Of a stretch of DNA of 64,000 nucleotides, positions 53,401-62,400 are shown one piece after another; the first letter of the stretch is position 1; the number at the start of each line of letters is the position of its first letter. The position numbers were made by a program, and so were the translations under genes. Under the pieces are notes generated by a model. That model was given only the letters and a program-made list of their open reading frames with translations. It was not told where the DNA came from and did no database searches. Origin of the DNA: Allolobophora icterica (Eukaryota > Annelida > Clitellata > Crassiclitellata > Lumbricidae); assembly GCA_963556255.1 (NCBI GenBank), contig OY744615.1:3809123-3873122 (forward strand), written 5' to 3'.

Positions 53401-56400
53401 TGTCAACGGAAGGATTGGGTTGACAGCTGTGATGTGCGCTCTGTATACTACTCTCTTAGTTTAAAAAAGTATTTGCCTCTCAAGGAGTTCACTTAAAATA
53501 AACTAGAACTGTACAGCCTACTCACTGGTTGTTCGTGTTGGTGATTGCCACAACGGAGATGTCAAGGTCGAAAGTAACGAAAAGACAGTGAAGTAACAAA
53601 AGTGTCTTATGCACTCGTAGAGAATAGTTGTGTTTCTAATTCCTCAGTTATATCTATACGGTGAGTGATTTCCAGGTTTAAATGTGTTTTAGTTGTCCAT
53701 ACCTTCGTGAACGCTGAGGAAATATCCGATTCCGTGACCGGTTCCGTGGTTGTAATCCCAACCATTCTTCCAGAGAGGAGCTCTTGCCATCGCATCGAAA
53801 TCACTTCCTACATTGGCAACGTTACATCAGCCAATTATACGTAGACTTAACATTCACTCATGTGCATCTTAATGATAGTCGGTAAGGGCAGAGATTCTTT
53901 TCATGCGCATTTACCATAAAGGTGATATTGTTGAGCATTATTTTTCGAGAGTAGCCAATAAATCATCCACCTTAAATAGATAATGTGTCGATCGACGGAT
54001 GACTCAACAAACCATCCTCGACATTTTTGGGGAGCTGCTTGCTTCCAATTCTCAAAACCACAGTCGTCGTCAGTGGCTCAAGGCTAACAATTCCGCCATC
54101 GACCTCTACATAATGGTGTTGCCAATTGTCAACTGTGGATGGAATCATGCTTGGCTCTGCTCATGCCTCAGAGTCCGCCACTGGTGACTTCCCGTTATCC
54201 GAGCGCTATTTCTTACAAGTTAACTTGTTCTTAACGAACTGTAACATTTTTTATGTTGCCTGCTTAACAGACCTAGATTTGACTTAACGCTTGAGAATAA
54301 ACTATTTCCAGCGATAGTCAGCTTCTGAAGACATATAAATAAAGGACCTACCATAAAGACCTTCTGGCCAAATGGTTTCCGCCAGATCAATATTTCCCAT
54401 CAGAACCGTTGTATACGCCTCCTAAACAAACATCACAACAATTTCAAATGACTATGTGCATCAGAACTTTCACGAAGTCTTTAGTTCGGTTCGATTGTAG
54501 GAACACTTTTGTGCTTCAACGGCTCGAAAAGCATTAGTCTCTAGTGTTATATGTTGACCTGCTTACGACCTGCTTACGACCTGCGTTAGGTGCACCATCG
54601 GCCGATGTCGTATGCATTAGACTCCGGCGAGATAGAAGTTACTAATTAATAAACTTGAATTGTTCAAAACGGGACGATAGAATACGTTCCTTCAACTTAT
54701 GACTAATCAAGCATCGAGGGTAGACTTACAGCCCGCTTTCAACATCCGAGGCCATAGGTGCCGACTCCCTGGGAGCCTAGAGAAAGTTCAGTGGGTGCGT
54801 GGCATCCAGAAGAATTCGGACCTTAAATTCAAAATTTTACACCTAAGCAGTTATCTCACAACTTTTGAAGGACAACTACAACACAAATACCCAACATTGC
54901 ATGATCTTACAGTCACAGTCAGTAAATAAATTATTTATTAAATTATTATTTAAAATAATAAATAAATAATAGCACTGGAACGTCCGAACGTCACCGATTT
55001 CCAATAGATTTTTTAACCTCGTAACCCTTGACAAGAAGACAATTTTCTTTCTCCGAAAATCCGCTAAAACTCACATACCTAAGGGAAGGGATAGAGAGGG
55101 GAAGGATGACCCATGCACCAAGACACAAAAGCAAAAGTCGGCGCCTATGGCCGAGGCTGTGAGAAGGAAGTCGAAAACAATGCATGTCAGTGGCTGCTGT
55201 TCTTGGGTGTTAGAAAGCGTGGTTTTTTATCACTCACAAAAATTTGACACTCAGTGGTATCCATGTTGGAAGTTGCGCTTAAAGACACCAGTGCTGAATC
55301 ACACGTAGACTAATCGGACTCAATATGATATGACATGAACTGGTCTAATATCTTAATCTAGTCTAGTCCACAATAGGCCAGAATAGTCCAATCTATTCTA
55401 TCCTAGTCAAATATAAACTAGTCTCATCTACAGCAGAATAAATATTCTTTTATCCCATTCTTGCTTCTAACCTTGACTATTGCGCTCGGTGTACCGTAAT
55501 GCATTGTTCTCGTGACGTCTGTTGTACCATCGCTACAACAATTCACACAACAGAAGTCATTTCAAAACCTAATAAACGCGTGAATTAACACTGGGAAAGT
55601 AGTGGTAGCTGAAAGAGTTACCATTACAGTAATCAAGGCAGATTGTTTCCTGCAAATAACTTTATAAATAGATAAAAGTAGGAAAACACTGGTCTGAAAT
55701 GCATCGAAGCTTTTGTATAATTCCCCATCACCTTTAATAAACCTTCAAGAAGTGTTGTATACGGCTATCTGACAGATCTAAACTCATGCAGTTCAAGATA
55801 CGACAGGAAGTTCGGACGAAACAGCAGTGTTTGGTGTAAAAATTCAAGTGGTTCCACCGCCTCTAGAACTTTGAGTAGCACTTTTTATATTCGGAATTAA
55901 CAATTACGATTACGAATAGACCTATATCTATATGACTAGTGAGGCATCTATTTTTGGTGGCGCGATGAACAGTAAAGACGGCATTATAGTGAAATATAAA
56001 AGTCGACGATGGTTTACTTACAGATATTGTCCGCCAGAGTCCAGCAGATAGACCTCTTGTGTGTTGATGGCGCTGTTTGTATCGTTACTTGATCGGTCTG
56101 GCATGTAATGGATGATAGCTGCATGCGGTCCAACGGCAGATATCGAATCGAAACTAAGACCTTTGTAGTTTGGATATGTGCTGGAAAACATAGAAAGAAT
56201 CAGGTACACTGGTGATTAAGACAGGAAGATTAACTAATCTTGTACAGCTCCCTTCTCAGTCGATGACCGCTTCAACGGAGATCGTTGTAAAACTGACAAT
56301 CATGTATAGAAGCCAGGTCAAAATCAGATATTAACGAAGGTCAATTTGCGTTGAGTAAGCAATTAGAAAAAGATATGTCTCAAGTTTAGTTCTAAATGAC

Positions 56401-59400
56401 AGTGAAGGGCAAGTGATTTCAAAGCTTTGCACAAGCCACCAATAGCGCCTAAAAGTCAGACAGTGTCTTGAAGTAGGCCTATGTATTGACGAGTCAGAGT
56501 GTCCATTGTTCTGATGTTATATGAGTGGTGGGAAGCAGCGGAACTAGATTGGCTGAATTTTAAACATTTGTCACCAGAGAATTTTAAACATTTGTCACCA
56601 GAGAATTTTAAACATTTGTCACCAGAGAATTTTAAACATTTGTCATCTGTGGTCGTGCAGATCACTTTTTGAATGCCATTGAGTAAGTTGTCGAAGCAGT
56701 TGAATTGGAGAAGAAACAAGAGTAGTTACGAGTGACGCCAAGACGGTTTCATGCATGTAAGGTCTTCGCTAGGAGTGTCCCATGTGTTTAAGTGAACTGA
56801 TTTGCGCAAGGTTTTAGCATGGTCACGAAAAGACAAGGTGGAATCAAAGCTTATACGCGAAACATTCGAAACGGTCAAGAGTCAGTCTGGAGAACAGATG
56901 TCAGCCTATATTATAATGTAGAGCTGTTGACCTTTGCCTCAGAAAAGGCATTTACTTTCACAAGGATTTAAGAGAAGCATGTTACTGGCGATCCAAGACT
57001 GAACATCACGTTTTGGGACATAAAATGAATCAATTGCAAACAATCTAAACTTAATTCGTACCTTCTGATTTCCTGCAGTTTATCGGCCGCAGTGCATTCC
57101 GTCCATTGTCTGCCAGCGGCAATCTGAATTCGATACAATTAAGAACTGAATTGTAGTAGAGAAGAGAGTGAGACAGAGAAAGGCAGAGAGAGAGAGACAG
57201 AGACCGACACAGAGAGACAGAAAGACACAGAGACAGAGATACAGAGACAGAGTATCATCGAAAGGGTAGGCTGCAATGGAGGTGGTTTAGGTGTTGAAGC
57301 GAGGAACAAGGTCTCTTAAGAACAAGTTCTATGACATTGTCTTCAACCCATCGCTCACCAAACGGACGTCCTCATCGTCGAAGAGTCATTGCACACTTCC
57401 TCATCGGATGTTTCAACGTACAGAGCTGCTCTAGCAGAACACATGCATTGTGATCTATCTCGAAATACAAATCCGGTATATAGCGATGCAGTTCAGAGCG
57501 GAGTCGTCATCTACTATAGAGTCGCACTCAAGGTCAGCAACTGCCCATAGCGTCCAATGAAGTTGCCGCCATCTACCGCCCAGACCCATTGCCTCCTACA
57601 CCGGTGCTTTACTTCAAGGTTTGGTCCACCTTCGAGGTGTTTTCCACATACAATTGTTTCACATTGAGGTTTCCTGCGCTCCAGATATCGTCCTACTCCA
57701 AGACCTGCTTTAGCAAGTTGGTCTGTGTAGGAGACTTAGATGAGAACTGCTGTGGGTAGCAGAACGACGTATACGGTTAGTGGAAAGATGTACATATACG
57801 GCTGTACACCAAAATGCGGATAGCAATATTGGTTGAATAAAGATTATTCTTATCTTATCTTATTTTGCGAATCCATCGTCCACTAAGTTTCCTCCCTCGG
57901 CTGTCCATTGGCTCTCCCTCCTCTCAGAGACTTACCGTGCTTCTGATTCAAGTATATATACTGAGTCTGGTACGTAATTCTCATTTTATTCATTTATTCG
58001 TTCTTCTATACGGCCCTTTAGCTCTTTCGCATAAGCTAATTACTGTAGCTCTAGTTAGACGCCAATTTATCATTTACTAAAAGTCGCAACTAACCTCCTT
58101 TTCAAGAAAGGCCAAGAACTCGATTAATGCCGCCGAGTCTCGCATCTACACAAATAGAATACAAAACAAGGCACAAATGAACTTTCTTCACCATTAGACC
58201 GAAAAACTTATGTGCTTCTTACACTGTTCGCTCATTTTTCATGATTTAAAATCATTTACATTTCTATACACAGAATCATCGAATTTAGATTAGATCTCTA
58301 ATTAAAAAACATTTTTATTGGCAAGCCTGTCACATTAGCCTCCTTTAATTGCGCTATTTCATAGCATTACGAACGCTTCTAGCAAAGACATAGGCCTACA
58401 TAGTGGTAAGGTAAAAACATCCGTCAAAACGTTAGTTTTAGAGCCTTTCAAAACCCTCTCTAGTCTACTAATATTTTACTCCTTGGTTTGCAAGAATTCA
58501 TGATCTTATGAGAGGTGCATAAGAATTGCTTTACGATAAAGCTCGCGTGAAACCTCTCTACATACAGTCATATATTAAATAACTTTGTTGATTGATCACT
58601 ATGGTCGTCATCATTATCATCGCGATATAACAACATCACTCTAGATATCAGTTCGCATTCAGGACTCACAATGCATTCGGCAAACTTCACTTTCTCCACT
58701 GGATTTTTGATGGACTTCATGAGAGCAATAGGCGAAAGAAGCACCAGTCTCTTCATCTGCATATCAATCCAGACAAACAAAACATATATTTATGTGCTCC
58801 GGGTTAAACATTCCGTCTAAGTTAAGCTACAAAGAGCCTAGGCCTATATGTGCAGTCGATACGTAAAAACAGCACCAAGTTTTTGTTTCATTACAAAATT
58901 TCATTAAAGGCGAATAAGGTTTTAAGTGTGTGTAAATGTAAAGTTCTACCTTATTTCTACTATAAGAACGATGGAACTATCTGATGCTTGTCTGGTCTTT
59001 AGATATCGAGTCTTTAAACGATTTATTTCCCTCTGTTTGGTCATAAGGCTAAAGCTGTCATTTTAAGTGATATGCCTATCAAGTATTCTCGCACTCCTAA
59101 ACCAACCACTGTGTTCATAGTGCGCAAAACTTACAGATGCAAAAATTATAAAATTACAATTTGTAGCATTGCAAATGGCAACATTGTAAATTACAGGCTT
59201 TAACATTGAAGAAAAAGAATTTGCAAAGTCTCAACAGGTTAAATTTTTAACCAAAAAAGGGGGAAATGCTAATGGTAAATTTGTAGAACAGTTTTAAATC
59301 TACATAAGTACAAATAGAAAATGTCAAACTTCTAAACGAAAAGTCGATTGCAAATGGTAAATTACAGCTGGTGTATTTGTGGAAATAAAAACGATAAACT

Positions 59401-62400
59401 GCAAGAAGTGAAATACTTGAAAACCTGCAAATAAAGATGCATTTGGTCAAATGTAAATAGTAGGGTAAAATTGAAAAGTGAAACTGTTCAACTATTAAAT
59501 TGTAAAATTACAATACTGCAACTGGTTAAATTCTAATTGACAAAGAAAATGGTAAATGGCAAAATTGCTAAACTTCAAAATAATAAATACATTTTAGAGT
59601 AAAACCAGCTTACGTCCGGTTACATTGTAAATACAAAATTTGAGTTGCAAAAAGTAAATTCCGAGAATGGTAGAATTATGAAACTGGAAATGGTAAAATC
59701 GGAATAGGTAAAATCGTAAAACTGTAGGCCCTAAACGTAAAAATTGTAAACGTAGGCCTAGTGGAATTAAGCATCATTGTCAACTATGAAGGTCTCTTCG
59801 CCGGGGCTCTGCCTAAGCCATCTGCCAATTCCTTCGATCTTTCTGGCTATTAACTTGATACAAAGTTTGAAATAAGGCCTACGAATGGAATCCAACATCG
59901 CATTGCATTTGTTTAAATTCCTTTCCTAAATTTTAACCTTCGTTTCGCATTTGTTTCGCTGTGTAAACGTTCCTTTCTACCATTACCTCTGTCTATATTT
60001 CCACGCTGTTCTGTTCACGTGTGTCAACATCAATCCTTAATATCATTAAACTTCCCTGCTTTTCCATTAAACGGAGGTCACTTAATTAAATACTAACCCC
60101 GGCAGCGTCATATGTGGCGTAATTTGCCGTCGTATCGAGCCAGACACTTAGGTTTCCGTTAGCTAGCACTTCGATATGATTCATTATGGCACTGTAGTCG
60201 AAGACCTACACAGCACAATCATCACATTTTGGTATTATTCTCAAGATTAATTATGTATGCACGCGTGCATATGTACGTGTGTGCACCCTATGTAACTGGG
60301 AACGGAGAGAAGGAAGAAAGTAAATAAAATAAAGGAAGACTACGCAGAGACGGATATGACAAAAGAGGAAAGGTGGGAACGTTGGAATGACTCTAAGAAA
60401 AAGAATTGCTAATAGGACGGAAGGAAGGAATGAGCGATTGAAAAGATATAATGAATGAATGTATGAATGAAGAAGAGAAAGTCTAAGTGCATTCGTACCT
60501 TAATGCAGTTGAGTCCTGGGGTCCGGCATGTTCCGTCGGGGTGGATCAGCAGGTGGTCTTGAATTTCCGTCGAATTGATCATAGTCAAGTAGTTATTTAG
60601 GAACAGTCTGAAACACACATCGCATTCTAAGTTTCTGATCATCAGCCAGGGCATATTTTAACTGTATAACTAGTGGGACAAATAAATGTCCCAGTAGTGT
60701 TAGGATTTGTCCCAGTAGTTAGGCTGATATGTCCCAGGCAATGTATGGTTAAAGTATAAGTAGTGGGACAAAATGTTGCAAGAGTTTTAAGATTTGCCCC
60801 AGTAGTAAATTCCCAAAAAGGTCATGAACTTTTTCTGGAAATGAATTCCTAAGAAAAGGTCATGAACTGTTTTCAGGAGGTGACTTTTTTGGGAGGTGAC
60901 TTCCTAAAAAAAGGTCATAAAGTTTTTCGGGGAGATGAATTCCCAGAAAAAGGTCATGAAAGTTTTTTCAGAGACGAGTTCAAAAATTTTGTCCCAGTAG
61001 GCCTAGTCTAAATTCCTTAAAATATGCACTGTCATCAGCGTCATTGATTTTTCTGCTCACATGAAATACAAAATATTATTCTACCTGATACATACACCAA
61101 GAATCGAAAAAGATCGCAAAATGCTCTCTGAAATGGTGCTGTATAAAAAGCTTGAAAGCATGATTAAAAGGGAGAGGGATGTCCACTTCCCCACTTCAGA
61201 CCATCTCCCATCCCACTCGAAGGTCCTCAAACCCGCTATACTAGTCCGATGTGAGTCCGATATACCACATGGAGACTTATTTTCCCCGATGCTAAGTATT
61301 CTAAACGGCGTAATGTAGCAGGACTTTCACAAAACCAAAACCAATGCTAGTGGTGCATTTAGAGAGCCAAATTGTGAAGTGGTTATCAAGCGCCAATCTG
61401 AGAGATGAATCCGCCAGTCCGGGTCACTGAAAAGCTATTCCATGGAAGGAGGATAGCAGTAAAAGCGCATGAAGATATAGGTCCTTAAAAAGAGTCAGAC
61501 GTTTCTAAGACTTCAAAACGATTTTCCAATGTCTGGCTGACTGAAAAACTTATAAAAGGAGAGCGCAAGTATATAAGTCGTCCAAAATAAGTCGTCCAAA
61601 ATTTATAAGAAAGACTATATGCCTGCCTGACATTTTCATTTTGACCTGGAATCGAATCTGATCTTAGCTTTCATTTTGACTCAGCACCTTCCTTCCACAA
61701 CTTGGCTTCCTTGACGCCTTATAAATCTTTAAATTACGACTATGATTTCTAAACTTCTGGTCCGCCTACGGCTATGCAGACAACTCCAGCTGCCTCTCTA
61801 CAGCCAGCTTCTTTTTTGATCACATTAGAGTTATTCGAGAAGCGAATTGTGAATAAAGCCATTCTAGCATGTACTGGAATTTGTCACATAATAACAGATC
61901 TGAAAATTAGACCAAAGTCTTTCTCAGCATCTGAAATGAAATACTTGAGTTGGACATAGAAACAGTTCGAACTGACCTTGCTTCATTTGGAAGAACAATA
62001 GAATATGCGAAGAAGAGAGACGACGATTGGTCCGTTCCACGCAGATTAAACAACCCTACAGCAAAGCATTGATTCGGCTTAATAAAGTGTAACAAAATAT
62101 TTGTATAGGGCATAGGGCCTATCGTATGCATTCCGAAAGGACAACAAAAGTTAAACAGATATAAAGACGACTAAAAGGCAGATTTATTTAAACAAATTCA
62201 TCGACTAAGTTGTTTCTGATAAATCAGATCAGAGCTTGCTGCATAAACTGAAAACAACCCTACATAGAAAGAGACAACAGAAACGAAATTGTCCTGTGCA
62301 TTGTTAGAGAACCATGATAATAATCTCTTTATTATAGAAACTCCAACCGAAATTTTGTTGATGAGTAAAGTGATGCCACAAAATGTAACGAAGAAATGTT

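Larger units (their letters stand above)
46470..53425 (+). mobile_element. Ty3/Gypsy LTR retrotransposon, Gmr1-like domain order, intact
   Basis: 475-bp LTRs at both ends (TG...CA), flanked by the 5-bp duplication gctgt (46465-46469 and 53426-53430). A polypurine tract (agaaaaaggaaggagg) precedes the 3' LTR. The single ORF codes for Gag, protease, integrase, reverse transcriptase and RNase H. It lies antisense within an intron of aminopeptidase copy B. Confidence 0.97.
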
